Source of the DNA: Spirochaetota bacterium
GTDB lineage: Bacteria; Spirochaetota; Spirochaetia; Treponematales; UBA12059
DNA: 42,509 nucleotides
Direction: 5' to 3'
Assembly (NCBI GenBank): GCA_029560805.1
Contig: JAKQKE010000137.1
Coordinates: 1-42,509, forward strand
The notes under the pieces were generated by a model, which did not search any database, was not told where the DNA came from, and saw only the letters and a list, made by a program, of their open reading frames with translations. Shown one piece after another: positions 16,671 through 26,048 of this stretch. The stretch's first letter is position 1; every line of letters begins with the position of its first letter. A program made the translations under genes and the position numbers.

Positions 16671-17318
16671 ATGGAACAGAGCTTGAACGACGCGGACGCG
16701 ATCATGGCCGGGATCCTGGCCGACGCCGACGCCGAGGCCGCGCGCCTGCTCGCGGAGGCCGACGAGTACGCCGCTCAGGCCGCCGCGAGGGCTCGCGAGC
16801 AGGCGGCGACGTTAGCCGCCGAGGCAGCGGCCAAGGCCGAGGGTCAGGCGGCGGCCATAGTCGCCGAGGCGGAGGCCAAGGCCGCGATAGAGCGGCGCAA
16901 GCGCTCTCTCCTGTCGCAGGAGCGCCTCGCCGCCGGTATCATCGAGCGGGCCGTAGCCGAGGTCGCCGCGATGGCCGGCGCGCCGGGCTACCGGGACGTG
17001 TTATTGGCTTGGATAACGGAAGCGGCGATAGGGCTGTCGGCCGAGTCGGCGGCGGTCAACGCTTCAAGGGCGGACTTGCCGTTGATAGACGACGCGATGT
17101 TGCGGGTGGCTGAGGGCGCGGCGCTCAAGGCGACCGGCAAGGCGACGAGCCTGCGCAGGGTCGACGGCGACCCTGTCCTGGGCCAGGGCGTCTACCTGAC
17201 GGCCGACGGCGGCCGGCTGGCCTACGATAATCGGGCGGCCACGCGCTTCGAACGCTACCGGGCCGATATTCGCAGGCGTATCTATACGGCGCTCGGCGCC
17301 GGGAAGCCGCGCTCCTAG
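16671..17318 (+). CDS. atpE: V/A-type ATPase subunit E
   Basis: 215 residues. The N-terminal ~95 residues are an Ala/Glu-rich coiled coil, followed by a compact C-terminal domain ending GGRLAYDNRAATRFERYRADIRRRIYTAL, where the family keeps a similar Arg-rich closing helix. With the G/H-type subunit it makes the peripheral stator stalk. The N-terminus is unusually Ala-rich (GC-rich genome). It lies 18 bp before subunit A. Confidence 0.9.
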   Translation: MEQSLNDADAIMAGILADADAEAARLLAEADEYAAQAAARAREQAATLAAEAAAKAEGQAAAIVAEAEAKAAIERRKRSLLSQERLAAGIIERAVAEVAAMAGAPGYRDVLLAWITEAAIGLSAESAAVNASRADLPLIDDAMLRVAEGAALKATGKATSLRRVDGDPVLGQGVYLTADGGRLAYDNRAATRFERYRADIRRRIYTALGAGKPRS

Positions 17319-17336
17319 GGCGGCGACGAGGATGGC

Positions 17337-19106
17337 ATGAACGAACGGATCATAGGACAGGTGCGCAGGGTCAACGGGCCGGTCATCGAGGCCATGGGCA
17401 TCGGCGACGCCCGTATGCTCGAGCTGGTCAAGGTCGGCGAGTCGGGCCTGATAGGCGAGATCATCAAGCTGTCCGGGAACGGGGCGACGATCCAGGTCTA
17501 CGAGGACACCACGGGCGTGGCGCCGCTCGACAACGTGTACGGCACCGGCCGGCCGCTATCGCTTGAGCTCGGTCCGGGCCTGCTCGGGACCATCTACGAT
17601 GGCATCCAGCGGCCGCTTGACGCGCTCCTGGCCCTGTCGGGCCGCTTCATCGAGCGTGGCGTCTCGGCAGAGGCGCTCGACCGTACCAGGCTCTGGGCCT
17701 TCGAGCCGCGCGTAGCGGTCGGCGACGAGGTGTCAGCGGGCGCGGTGCTCGGCGTGGTGCAGGAGACTTCGAGGATAGAGCACCGGGTCTGCGCTCCTCC
17801 CGGCGTTTCCGGGCGGCTCGTATCGGTGGCGCCGGCCGGGGAGTACCGGGTCGACGAGACGATCGCGGTCGTCTCGGGGCCGGATGGCGAGCGTGAGCTG
17901 TCGATGATGCAGCGCTGGCCGATTCGCGAGCCTCGGCCGGTCGCGCAGCGCAAGCCGCTCGACATACCGCTGATCACCGGGCAGCGCGTGATCGACACGC
18001 TGTTCCCGCTGGCCAAGGGCGGCACCGTGGCCATTCCCGGCGGCTTCGGCACCGGCAAGACGATGACCCAGCACGCGATAGCCAAGTGGTGCGACGCCGA
18101 CATCATCGTGTACATCGGCTGCGGCGAGCGCGGCAACGAGATGACCGACGTGCTCAACGAGTTCCCGAAGCTCGTCGACCCGAGGACCGGCAAGAGCCTC
18201 ATGGAGCGCACGATACTCATCGCCAATACCTCGAACATGCCGGTGTCGGCCCGCGAGGCGAGCGTGTACACCGGCGTGACGCTCGCCGAGTACTACCGCG
18301 ACCAGGGCTACCACGTGGCGGTCATGGCCGACTCGACGTCGCGCTGGGCCGAGGCGTTGCGCGAATTGTCGGGTCGCATGGAGGAAATGCCGGCCGAGGA
18401 GGGCTTCCCGGCCTATCTGCCGACGAGGATCGCCGAGTTCTATGAGCGCGCCGGCTACGCGGAGACCTTGTCCGGGGCCGACGGCTCCGTGACGATCATC
18501 GGCGCGGTCAGCCCGCCCGGCGGCGACTTCTCCGAGCCGGTCACCCAGCACACCAAGCGCTTCGTGCGCTGCTTCTGGGGGCTCGACCGCCAACTGGCCA
18601 ATGCGCGCCACTATCCGGCCATATCATGGCTGGACAGCTACTCGGAATACCTCGGCGACGTGCGGCCCTGGTGGGAGGAGCGGGTCGGGCCGGACTGGGC
18701 GACCGCGCGCGAGGAGATCATGGAGCTGCTCCAAAAAGAGGTGCGGCTCCTGCAGGTGGTCAAGCTCGTCGGTCCGGACGCCCTGCCGGACAGTCAGCGC
18801 TTCGTCATCGAGGTCTGCTCGATGTTCAAGAACGCTTTCCTCCAGCAGAGCGCCTTCGACGACGTCGACCGCTACTCCACCGTGGAGAAGCAGCTACGCA
18901 TGCTGCTGGCCATCATGGCGTATTGGCGCCGAGGGCAGGAGGCCATCAAGCGCGGCGTGACGCTCCACAAGCTGAAGCGGGTAAAGGCCGTACAGGACCT
19001 GGTCAAGATGAAATTTACCATACCGAACGAGTCGCCCGAGGAATTCGACCGCCTGATGGCCAGGCTTGAGCGCGGAATCGACCAGCTGGAGGCTATCTAT
19101 GCGTGA
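17337..19106 (+). CDS. atpA: V/A-type ATPase catalytic subunit A
   Basis: 589 residues, normal for the catalytic A subunit. The P-loop is GGFGTGKT (residues 235-242), the catalytic glutamate region is [13 protein letters not shown], and [15 protein letters not shown] holds the Walker B region. The non-homologous insert typical of A subunits (about 115-190, including [14 protein letters not shown]) is present, which distinguishes it from F-type beta. It hydrolyses or makes ATP in the cytoplasmic head. The stop overlaps subunit B by 8 bp. Confidence 0.98.
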   Translation: MNERIIGQVRRVNGPVIEAMGIGDARMLELVKVGESGLIGEIIKLSGNGATIQVYEDTTGVAPLDNVYGTGRPLSLELGPGLLGTIYDGIQRPLDALLALSGRFIERGVSAEALDRTRLWAFEPRVAVGDEVSAGAVLGVVQETSRIEHRVCAPPGVSGRLVSVAPAGEYRVDETIAVVSGPDGERELSMMQRWPIREPRPVAQRKPLDIPLITGQRVIDTLFPLAKGGTVAIPGGFGTGKTMTQHAIAKWCDADIIVYIGCGERGNEMTDVLNEFPKLVDPRTGKSLMERTILIANTSNMPVSAREASVYTGVTLAEYYRDQGYHVAVMADSTSRWAEALRELSGRMEEMPAEEGFPAYLPTRIAEFYERAGYAETLSGADGSVTIIGAVSPPGGDFSEPVTQHTKRFVRCFWGLDRQLANARHYPAISWLDSYSEYLGDVRPWWEERVGPDWATAREEIMELLQKEVRLLQVVKLVGPDALPDSQRFVIEVCSMFKNAFLQQSAFDDVDRYSTVEKQLRMLLAIMAYWRRGQEAIKRGVTLHKLKRVKAVQDLVKMKFTIPNESPEEFDRLMARLERGIDQLEAIYA

Positions 19107-20511
19107 CGAGGAGAGGCGGGTCCTGATGTCCGGCCGCGAGTACGTCGGAGCGGCCAGGATAGACGGGCCGCTCGTGTTCGTGCGGGGCACCCATCCCGTC
19201 GGCTACCGCGAGCTGGTCGAGTGCGTCGACGCCGACGGGAACGTGAGGCTGGGCATGGTGCTCGACACGAGCGACGACGCCGTCGTCGTACAGGTGTTCG
19301 AGGGCACCGACGGTTTGACGATGCCGGGTACCAGGACGCGGTTCCGCGGCAGGCCGCTGACCGTCGGCGTGTCCGACCGCATGCTCGGCCGCGTCTTCGA
19401 CGGACTCGGCCGCCCCGTCGACGGCGGGCCGGCGCCGCTCGCCGACGACGAGCCGGACGTCAACGGCCGCCCTATCAACCCGACCGCCCGCGAGTACCCG
19501 CGCGACTTCATCCAGACGGGCATCTCGGTGATCGACGGGATGAATACGTTGATCCGCGGCCAGAAGCTGCCGATCTTCTCGGGCAACGGCCTCCCGCACA
19601 ACGAGCTGGCCGCCCAGATAGCCAGACAGGCCAAGCTGCGCGGCGGAGCGACGGACTTCGCGGTGGTGTTCGCCGCGATGGGCGTCAAGCACGACGTGGC
19701 GCGCTTCTTTATGCGCTCGTTCGAGGAGACCGGAGCGCTCGACAACGTGGCGCTGTTCCTGTCGCTCGCGGACGCGCCGTCGATCGAGCGCATCATCACG
19801 CCGCGCACCGCGCTGACCCTGGCCGAGCACCTGGCCTACGACCGCGGCCTCCATGTGCTCGTCGTGATGACCGACATGTCGAACTACTGCGAGTCGCTAC
19901 GCGAGATCTCGACGCTGCGCGGCGAGATACCGTCCCGCAAGGGCTACCCGGGCTACCTGTACTCGGATCTCGCGGAGCTGTACGAGCGCTCCGGTATGAT
20001 ACGCGGCGTCAAGGGCTCGATCACCCAGCTGCCCATCCTGACGATGCCGAACGATGACATCTCCCACCCTATACCGGATCTGTCCGGCTACATCACCGAG
20101 GGACAGATCGTCTTCGAGCGCGAGATGAACGGCCGCGGCATCTACCCGCCGGTCGCCGGCCTGCCGTCCCTGTCGCGCCTGATGAAGGACGGCATCGGTG
20201 GGGGCATGACCCGTGAGGACCACCCGCACCTTGCGAGCCAGCTGTTCGCGGCCTATAGTTACGTCAAGGACGTGCGCAACCTGGCGTCCGTGATCGGCGA
20301 GGAGGAGCTGACGCCGCTCGACCACCAGTACATGGAGTTCGGCGAGTTCTTCGAGAGGCGCTTCGTCAACCAGCGCAGGGACGAGGATCGGACCATCGAG
20401 CAGACGCTCGACCTCGGCTGGGAGGCGCTCAAGCTGCTGCCGGCTGAGGAGCTGCACCGCGTGACCGACGAGGAGCTTGACGCGTACTACCACGGGAATG
20501 GGCAGTCGTGA
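19099..20511 (+). CDS. atpB: V/A-type ATPase regulatory subunit B
   Basis: 470 residues from ATG 19099, preceded by CTGGAGG; another in-frame ATG at 19126 would give 461. The body matches non-catalytic B subunits: [34 protein letters not shown] where catalytic subunits carry the P-loop, then [19 protein letters not shown] and [17 protein letters not shown]. The C-terminus has [12 protein letters not shown]. It alternates with A in the A3B3 head. It overlaps both A and D. Confidence 0.97.
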   Translation: MRDEERRVLMSGREYVGAARIDGPLVFVRGTHPVGYRELVECVDADGNVRLGMVLDTSDDAVVVQVFEGTDGLTMPGTRTRFRGRPLTVGVSDRMLGRVFDGLGRPVDGGPAPLADDEPDVNGRPINPTAREYPRDFIQTGISVIDGMNTLIRGQKLPIFSGNGLPHNELAAQIARQAKLRGGATDFAVVFAAMGVKHDVARFFMRSFEETGALDNVALFLSLADAPSIERIITPRTALTLAEHLAYDRGLHVLVVMTDMSNYCESLREISTLRGEIPSRKGYPGYLYSDLAELYERSGMIRGVKGSITQLPILTMPNDDISHPIPDLSGYITEGQIVFEREMNGRGIYPPVAGLPSLSRLMKDGIGGGMTREDHPHLASQLFAAYSYVKDVRNLASVIGEEELTPLDHQYMEFGEFFERRFVNQRRDEDRTIEQTLDLGWEALKLLPAEELHRVTDEELDAYYHGNGQS

Positions 20512-21146
20512 GGAACGTCGCGCCGACCAAGACCAACCTGATACGCCTGAAGGACGAGCTCAAGTTCGCCAGGATGGGCCATGAGCTCCTGGACCAGAAG
20601 CGCAATATCCTGGTGTTGGAGCTGCTGAACCTGGTGGACCAGGCGGTCGAGTATGACGAGAAGGTCGACACGGCGCTGGCCAAGGCCTACGCCGGCCTCG
20701 AGGACTCGGTGCTCGCGATGGGCAGGCTCAAGGTCGGGGCGCTGGCCGGCGCCATCGACGTCAGCTCGACGATTGCGCTCAAGCAGCGCCGCGTGATGGG
20801 CGTAGCGTTGCCGGTCGTCCGGACCGAGTTCGCGGCGGGGGGGCCGTACTACAGCCCGCTCGATACGAGCGCCAGCATCGACAACGCGGTGGCCGCCTTC
20901 CGCGACGCGCTCGCGATGCTCGGCCGGTCCGCCGAGCTGCGCGTCTCTATCGTCAGGCTGGCCAGGGAGGTGCGCAAGACGATACGTAAGGTGAACGCGC
21001 TCGAGAAAATAGCGATACCGGAATTGGACGAAACGCTGCATTATATACAGAACAGGTTGGAAGAGAGTGAGCGCGACATGTTCGTCCTCATGAAGATGGT
21101 CAAGGACAGGCTATCGCGACCGGATTCGGAGGTATCGCAAGGATGA
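20508..21146 (+). CDS. atpD: V/A-type ATPase central shaft subunit D
   Basis: 212 residues from GTG 20508, overlapping subunit B by 4 bp. [32 protein letters not shown] at the start and [41 protein letters not shown] near the end form the long antiparallel coiled coil of the rotor shaft, with the conserved family signature RxxNALE. The final residues are polar. It ends in an ATGA overlap with the stress-protein gene, so transcription continues past the ATPase. Confidence 0.96.
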   Translation: MRNVAPTKTNLIRLKDELKFARMGHELLDQKRNILVLELLNLVDQAVEYDEKVDTALAKAYAGLEDSVLAMGRLKVGALAGAIDVSSTIALKQRRVMGVALPVVRTEFAAGGPYYSPLDTSASIDNAVAAFRDALAMLGRSAELRVSIVRLAREVRKTIRKVNALEKIAIPELDETLHYIQNRLEESERDMFVLMKMVKDRLSRPDSEVSQG

Positions 21147-21631
21147 CGAGGCCAATACGCAAGATCATGGTCTATGTGGACGGCTCCGAGCAGTCGATCA
21201 CGGCGGCCCAGTACGCCATCGTGCTGGCCAAGACGCTCGGCGCCGACCTATATGCGCTCTACGTCGTCGATACGAGGGCCCTCGCCGAGCTCGTCAACTC
21301 GCGGATCTTCCTCGAGTCGGAGCAGGAGGAGTACAGGCGCGACCTCGATGGCGACGCCTCGCGCTATCTGAACCACGTGCGAGAACTGGCCAGGCGCAAG
21401 GGCGTGCCGGTGGCGGCGGAGAAGGCCTCGGGCGCGGTGCATGTCGAGATCAAGGCCAAGGTGGCGTCCCTCGGCGTCGACCTGCTCGTGCTCGGCGAGA
21501 TATCCCAGATACGGTCGCGTCGCGACGAACTCTACAACGAGACGGAGCGGGCCATGCGGACCGCTCAATGCCCGGTGCTCGTCGCCAAGGGCGAAGACAA
21601 GATATGGGACCTGTACGAGTCCTTGGAATAG
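21143..21631 (+). CDS. Universal stress protein (UspA family) coupled to the V-ATPase operon
   Basis: 162 residues with the Usp fold: KIMVYVDGSEQSITAAQYAIVLAKTLGADLYALYVV at the start, DLLVLGEI in the middle and CPVLVAK near the end. The usual ATP loop GxxGx9GS is replaced by LGEISQIRSRRDELYNETER, so it is probably a non-ATP-binding form. ATG overlaps the TGA of atpD by 4 bp, which means tight coupling to the ATPase. It may sense energy state or stress for the operon; that is inference. Confidence 0.88.
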   Translation: MTRPIRKIMVYVDGSEQSITAAQYAIVLAKTLGADLYALYVVDTRALAELVNSRIFLESEQEEYRRDLDGDASRYLNHVRELARRKGVPVAAEKASGAVHVEIKAKVASLGVDLLVLGEISQIRSRRDELYNETERAMRTAQCPVLVAKGEDKIWDLYESLE

Positions 21632-21641
21632 GAAGGCTGAC

Positions 21642-22091
21642 ATGGCACTGATCGACTTGATAGAAGAAAGCGTCGTCAGGGTTCCCCTCGCCGCCGTCGG
21701 CAAGGACGCGGCCATCAGGGAATTGGTCGACACGCTCGTCTCGGCCGGCAAGATACTCGATGCCGAGACCGCCTACCGAGCCGTGCTCGATCGCGAGGCC
21801 AAAGGCTCGACCGCGCTCGAGGAGGGCATAGCCGTACCCCACGGCAAGACGCTCGCCGCCCGCGAGCTGACGATAGCCATTGGGATCTCGGCCGCAGGCG
21901 TCGAGTTCGGCTCGATGGACGGTAAGCCGACCAGGCTGTTCTTCCTGCTGCTGGCGCCGCCGGATAAGGCCGGGCCGCACATCGAGGCGCTCGCCGAGAT
22001 AGCCAGGATGTCCAGGTCCAAGGCGTTCTGCGCCTCGCTCGCCGCCTGCCGCACGCCTTCCGAGGTGGTGCGCCTCCTCAAGGACGAGTAG
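21642..22091 (+). CDS. PTS EIIA domain protein (PtsN/fructose type)
   Basis: 149 residues forming one EIIA-2 domain: ALEEGIAVPHGKT places the phosphorylatable histidine at H67, followed by LTIAIGISAAGVEFGSMDGKPTRLFFLLLAP and HIEALAEIARM. No membrane or EIIB part is attached and no sugar permease is near, so a regulatory PtsN-like role is more likely than sugar uptake. AGGAAGG precedes the ATG by 4 nt. It is the last gene of the ATPase unit, 10 bp after the stress protein. Confidence 0.9.
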   Translation: MALIDLIEESVVRVPLAAVGKDAAIRELVDTLVSAGKILDAETAYRAVLDREAKGSTALEEGIAVPHGKTLAARELTIAIGISAAGVEFGSMDGKPTRLFFLLLAPPDKAGPHIEALAEIARMSRSKAFCASLAACRTPSEVVRLLKDE

Positions 22092-22107
22092 TCGCGTACC
22101 TGGGCGC

Positions 22108-22136
22108 TTGACCCTCCGCGGCCGACGGCCGATAAT
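22108..22136 (+). promoter_or_regulatory. Promoter of pyrG, possibly leaderless
   Basis: TTGACC 22108-22113, a 17-bp spacer, and GATAAT 22131-22136, then 8 nt to ATG 22145. There is no ribosome site in those 8 nt. Confidence 0.7.
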
Positions 22137-22144
22137 GGCCTTCC

Positions 22145-23764
22145 ATGAAGAAGCTTATCTTCGTGACGGGCGGCGTATGCTCCTCACTCGGCAAGGGCGT
22201 AACCGCCTCATCGATCGGTAGCCTCCTCGAGGCGCGCGGGCTAGCGGTTCGCATGCTCAAGATCGATCCCTACTTGAACGTGGACGCCGGTACGATGAAC
22301 CCGTATCAGCACGGCGAGGTCTACGTGACCGACGACGGCGCGGAGACCGACCTGGACCTCGGCAACTACGCCAGGTTCACGAACGCGCCCATCTCCAGGG
22401 CCAACTCGATCACGACCGGGCAGATCTACCGAGAGGTGATCAACAAGGAGCGCGAGGGCCGCTTCCTCGGCAAGACGGTGCAGGTCGTACCGCATATCAC
22501 CGACGAGATCAAGGCCCGAGTCGTCGCCGCGGGCAAGGACCCGGAGGCCGACGTGACCATCGTCGAGGTGGGCGGCACCGTCGGCGATATGGAGAGCGTA
22601 CCCTTCCTCGAAGCGGCCCGCCAGCTGATCCACGAGTACGGTAGGCAGAACGCCGTCAGCGTCCACGTGACGCTGGTGCCCGAGGTTACGGGCGGGGAGC
22701 TCAAGACCAAGCCGACCCAGCACTCCGTCAAGGAGCTGCAGGAGGTCGGCATCCAGCCCGACGTCCTCGTCTGCCGTTCCGTCTCCGGCCTTGACGAATC
22801 GCTCAGGCGGAAGCTCGCGGCGTTCACGAACGTCGAGTACGAGGGCGTGATCTCCGCCAAGGACGCCTCGACGATCTACCAGATCCCGCTCGTGTTCCAC
22901 GAGCAGGGCCTGGATCAGTTCCTGCTGGCCAAGATGAACGTGGAGAGCCGCCACGCCGACCTCCGCGCCTGGAAGGAAGTGGTCCGCAAGCTGACCGAGC
23001 CCAGACGGCGCGTGCGCATCGGCGTCGTCGGCAAGTACATGGAGCTGCACGACGCCTACAAGTCCGTCTGGGAGGCCCTGTACCACGGCGGCATAGGCAA
23101 CGACGCGGGCGTCGAGATCGTCAGGATAGACTCGAGCCGCTTCGAGGTCGAGGGCGCCGACCCGGGCGCGATCCTGTCCGACGTGGACGGGCTCCTGGTG
23201 CCGGGCGGCTTCGGCCAGCGCGGCATAGACGGCATGGTGGCCGCGGCCAGGTGGGCCAGGGAACACGGCCTGCCGTACTTCGGACTGTGCCTCGGCATGC
23301 AGATCATGGCCATCGAGTGGGCCAGGGACGTGCTCGGCTGGATCGACGCCAACTCGGCGGAATTCGCGCCCGACGCGGCCAAGGCGGTCGTCAGCCTGCT
23401 CGAGGACCAGGTCGACGTGAAGAACTATGGCGGCACGATGCGTCTCGGCAGCAACGACTCGGTCTTCAAGGACGGCTCCAAGCCAGCGCTGGCCTACGGC
23501 TCGACCAGGGTCTCAGAGCGCCACCGCCATCGCTACGAGTTCTCGAACGCCTTCCGCGGCGACTTCGAGGCGTCGGGCCTCGTGATCGCCGGCACGACTC
23601 CGGACGGCGAGCTGGTCGAGTGCCTCGAGTGGCCCGGCCACCCCTGGGGCGTCGGCGTGCAGTATCATCCGGAGTTCAAGTCGAAGCCGACCGCCCCGCA
23701 CCCGCTATTCACCGCCTTCGTCTCGGCGGCGCTCGAGTATGGCAAGAAGAAGGCGCATGCCTAG
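22145..23764 (+). CDS. pyrG: CTP synthase
   Basis: 539 residues, the usual length. The N-terminal amidoligase domain opens MKKLIFVTGGVCSSLGKGVTAS with KIDPYLNVDAGTMNP and GEVYVTDDGAETDLDLGNYARF. The C-terminal glutamine amidotransferase has GLCLGMQIM (nucleophile C382), and GVQYHPEF with the family His/Glu pair. The enzyme converts UTP to CTP using ATP and glutamine. The stop overlaps lptC by 8 bp, coupling nucleotide synthesis to an envelope-export set. Confidence 0.98.
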   Translation: MKKLIFVTGGVCSSLGKGVTASSIGSLLEARGLAVRMLKIDPYLNVDAGTMNPYQHGEVYVTDDGAETDLDLGNYARFTNAPISRANSITTGQIYREVINKEREGRFLGKTVQVVPHITDEIKARVVAAGKDPEADVTIVEVGGTVGDMESVPFLEAARQLIHEYGRQNAVSVHVTLVPEVTGGELKTKPTQHSVKELQEVGIQPDVLVCRSVSGLDESLRRKLAAFTNVEYEGVISAKDASTIYQIPLVFHEQGLDQFLLAKMNVESRHADLRAWKEVVRKLTEPRRRVRIGVVGKYMELHDAYKSVWEALYHGGIGNDAGVEIVRIDSSRFEVEGADPGAILSDVDGLLVPGGFGQRGIDGMVAAARWAREHGLPYFGLCLGMQIMAIEWARDVLGWIDANSAEFAPDAAKAVVSLLEDQVDVKNYGGTMRLGSNDSVFKDGSKPALAYGSTRVSERHRHRYEFSNAFRGDFEASGLVIAGTTPDGELVECLEWPGHPWGVGVQYHPEFKSKPTAPHPLFTAFVSAALEYGKKKAHA

Positions 23765-24416
23765 GGCCGGCCGCGGAACCGAGCGGCTTTCTTCCCGCGC
23801 GCGCTCGATGGCCGCCGCGTTCGTCGCGGCGCAGGTCGCGCTGGTCGCGCTAGTAGGCTGTAGCCTCGATTACGGCGACGGCTTGGCGAACGACCTGTCG
23901 GAGGATATTCCGGATACGGTCGTCCACGGTTTTTCCCATACCGTCGTCGAGAACGGCCTCCCGAGCTTCCGCATCGAAGCGGACCGGGCCGAGTCGTACC
24001 AGGGCAAGCGCCTGATGGTGCTGTCGGGCGTGCGCTTCCGAGAGTACGGCCGGGACGGCGTCGAGCTGCTTTCGGAGGGCGGGGCCGAGCACGCCTCGTT
24101 CCATACCGATACCGAGAGCGCCGAGCTGTCGGGTTCGGTGCGTTTCTACTATGCCCCCGACGGCTTGACTGTCGAATCGGGCTACCTCGAGTGGGACGGC
24201 GAGGCTAGGCGCCTGTCGAGCCGCGCGGATACCGTCACGACGCTGCGCGACGATGATGGTTCCGGCCTGACAGGTTCCGGCTTCGCGGCGGACGCTGCCA
24301 GCCGGTCCTTCGAGTTCGCTAACCGCGCCGACGGAAGGTTCGTCGCCGTCGATGACGTCGTCGCCGTCGATGACGTCGTCGCCGAGTACGACTCGGGAGA
24401 GGAACCCGACCGATGA
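23757..24416 (+). CDS. lptC: LptC-family periplasmic lipoprotein (LPS-type export)
   Basis: 219 residues from ATG 23757, preceded by AAGAAGAAGG. A basic N-terminus and a hydrophobic stretch end at the lipobox LVGC, so it is a lipoprotein. The mature part has the LptC-like FRIEADRAESYQGKRLMVLSGVRFREY, then repeated strands (EHASFHTDTESAELSGSVRFYY, GYLEWDGEARRLSSRADTV). It would sit on LptB2FG and pass glycolipid to LptA. It is followed by lptA and lptB, each with a 4-bp overlap. The C-terminus holds an 18-bp in-frame repeat. Whether this spirochaete makes LPS or another lipid is unknown. Confidence 0.8.
   Translation: MPRAGRGTERLSSRARSMAAAFVAAQVALVALVGCSLDYGDGLANDLSEDIPDTVVHGFSHTVVENGLPSFRIEADRAESYQGKRLMVLSGVRFREYGRDGVELLSEGGAEHASFHTDTESAELSGSVRFYYAPDGLTVESGYLEWDGEARRLSSRADTVTTLRDDDGSGLTGSGFAADAASRSFEFANRADGRFVAVDDVVAVDDVVAEYDSGEEPDR
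24342..24377 (+). repeat. In-frame 18-bp tandem repeat at the lptC 3' end
   Basis: Two perfect copies (24342-24359, 24360-24377) plus six bases of a third. They encode a repeated VAVDDV near the C-terminus, so copy number changes would keep the frame. Confidence 0.95.
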
Positions 24417-25171
24417 GCCGCCGGCGCTTCTTCGTCGCCGCCCTGGCCTTGGCCCTAGCCGCGGCATCCGTCGCGGCCGACGACTTCTCCTTCTCAGCCG
24501 ACTCGATGTCCGGGGCCATGGCCAAGGGACGCGAGCGGGCGGTGCTCGTCGGCAACGCGGTCGTCGTGTCCGGCGGCATGCGCATAACCGCGGACCGGAT
24601 AGAGCTCTACGGAGACGACTTCAGGTTCGCCGAGTGCTCGGGCAGGGTTTCGGTGGTCGACGACGATAAGGGCCTGCGGCTGACGACCGAGCATCTATTC
24701 TACGATCGGCGCGACAAGCTGTCCCGCCTGACCGGCCCCTCGGTCATGGAGGACAGTCAAAACAAGGTCGTCATCAAGGGCGACTATATCGAGAATGATG
24801 ACCGGCGGAAGATAGCCATCGTGCAGGTGAACGTGCGCATCCTCAAGGAGAGCCTGTCGTGCCGGGCCGATTTCGCTCGCTACGACCGGTCAGCCAAGTC
24901 GCTCGAGCTATCCGGCTGGCCGACGGTGCGTCGCGACGGCGACCTGTATAGCGCCGAGACCATACTCGTCGACCTGGACACCGAGGACATCGTGCTCGTC
25001 GGCTCGGTATCGGGATCGGTGGCGGCCGGCAAGAAAGAGCCCGGCAAGAAGGACGACGCGCCCGCGGTTCCTGAGGCCCTTCCGACCGAAGGTGCGGACG
25101 CTCGGCCGGACGGCGAAGGCGAGGGCGTGGTTCCCGAAGCCCCGCCGGCGGCTCCCGAGGAGGCGCCGTGA
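24413..25171 (+). CDS. lptA: LptA/OstA-family periplasmic export protein
   Basis: 252 residues. Signal peptide MSRRRFFVAALALALAAASVAA with likely cleavage near residue 22. The OstA-like jellyroll follows: FSFSADSMSG, VLVGNAVVVSGGMRITADRIELYG, FAECSGRVSVVDDDKGLRLTTEHLFYD and VVIKGDYIENDDRR. Beyond about residue 205 the tail is Pro/Ala/Glu-rich and probably disordered, an extension not present in E. coli LptA. LptA bridges the periplasm between LptC and the outer-membrane LptD. It overlaps lptC and lptB by 4 bp each. Confidence 0.85.
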   Translation: MSRRRFFVAALALALAAASVAADDFSFSADSMSGAMAKGRERAVLVGNAVVVSGGMRITADRIELYGDDFRFAECSGRVSVVDDDKGLRLTTEHLFYDRRDKLSRLTGPSVMEDSQNKVVIKGDYIENDDRRKIAIVQVNVRILKESLSCRADFARYDRSAKSLELSGWPTVRRDGDLYSAETILVDLDTEDIVLVGSVSGSVAAGKKEPGKKDDAPAVPEALPTEGADARPDGEGEGVVPEAPPAAPEEAP

Positions 25172-25923
25172 GCGACGCGACGCCGATTTCGGCCGACGGC
25201 CACGTGCTCGAGGCTCGAGGCCTGCATAAACGCTTCGGCCGCAAGGTTGCCGTCCGTTCGGTCGACTTTTCGATGCGTACGGGGCAGATAACCGGGCTGC
25301 TCGGGCCGAACGGCGCCGGCAAGACGACCGTCTTCTATATGATAGTCGGCTTCCTCAGGCCGAACGGAGGCACGGTGTCGCTCGACCATCACCTCCTGTC
25401 GGCGTTGCCGATGTACAAGCGGGCCAGGCTCGGCATCGCCTACCTGCCGCAGGAGCCGTCGGTCTTCAGGAAGATGACCGTGGAGCAGAACGTGCGGGCC
25501 ATCCTGGAGACCAGGCCGGACCTGGACGCGCACTCGCGGCGGCAGGCCCTCGACGACCTGCTCGAGGAATTTGGCATATCGTCGCTACGCAGACAATACG
25601 CCTATACCCTCTCGGGCGGCGAACGCCGACGTACCGAGATAGCACGCGCGCTGGCGATACGGCCCAAGTTCCTGCTGCTCGACGAGCCCTTCGCCGGCAT
25701 CGACCCGATTGCCGTGCACGAGATCAAGAGCATCGTCCGTAGGCTGTCGGACAAGGGCATCGGCGTGCTGATAACCGACCACAACGTGCGCGATACCCTG
25801 GAGATAACCCACGAGGCCCATATCATCAACAAGGGTGAGATTCTCGTCTCCGGAGACCGGGACGCGATACTTGAATCGGAGCTGGCTAGGCAGATATACT
25901 TGGGTGAGACGTTCCGAATGTAG
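25168..25923 (+). CDS. lptB: LptB-type ABC transporter ATPase
   Basis: 251 residues from GTG 25168. Walker A is GPNGAGKTT (46-54), the Q-loop region YLPQEPSVFRKMTVEQNV is characteristic of LptB, the signature is LSGGERRR, Walker B is FLLLDEPFAG, and the H-loop is TDHNVRDTLEI. The LptB-specific stretch VFRKMTVEQN is present. It powers lipid extraction with LptF/G, whose genes are not in this window. It is the last gene of the pyrG-lptCAB group. Confidence 0.95.
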   Translation: MSDATPISADGHVLEARGLHKRFGRKVAVRSVDFSMRTGQITGLLGPNGAGKTTVFYMIVGFLRPNGGTVSLDHHLLSALPMYKRARLGIAYLPQEPSVFRKMTVEQNVRAILETRPDLDAHSRRQALDDLLEEFGISSLRRQYAYTLSGGERRRTEIARALAIRPKFLLLDEPFAGIDPIAVHEIKSIVRRLSDKGIGVLITDHNVRDTLEITHEAHIINKGEILVSGDRDAILESELARQIYLGETFRM

Positions 25924-25970
25924 CCTCCTCATGCCGAGGGACGGAGTCCCGGTAGCTTATCGTGCTAAAC

Positions 25971-25999
25971 TTGACGGCACGGTAGGCTCGTGTTACATT
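25971..25999 (+). promoter_or_regulatory. Promoter of tatD
   Basis: TTGACG 25971-25976, a 17-bp spacer and TACATT 25994-25999, leaving a leader of about 43 nt with GGAAG before ATG 26049. Confidence 0.65.
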
Positions 26000-26048
26000 G
26001 AGGTACCCGGTTACGGGCTCCCTCATCACTCAACCCAATGGAAGACAG

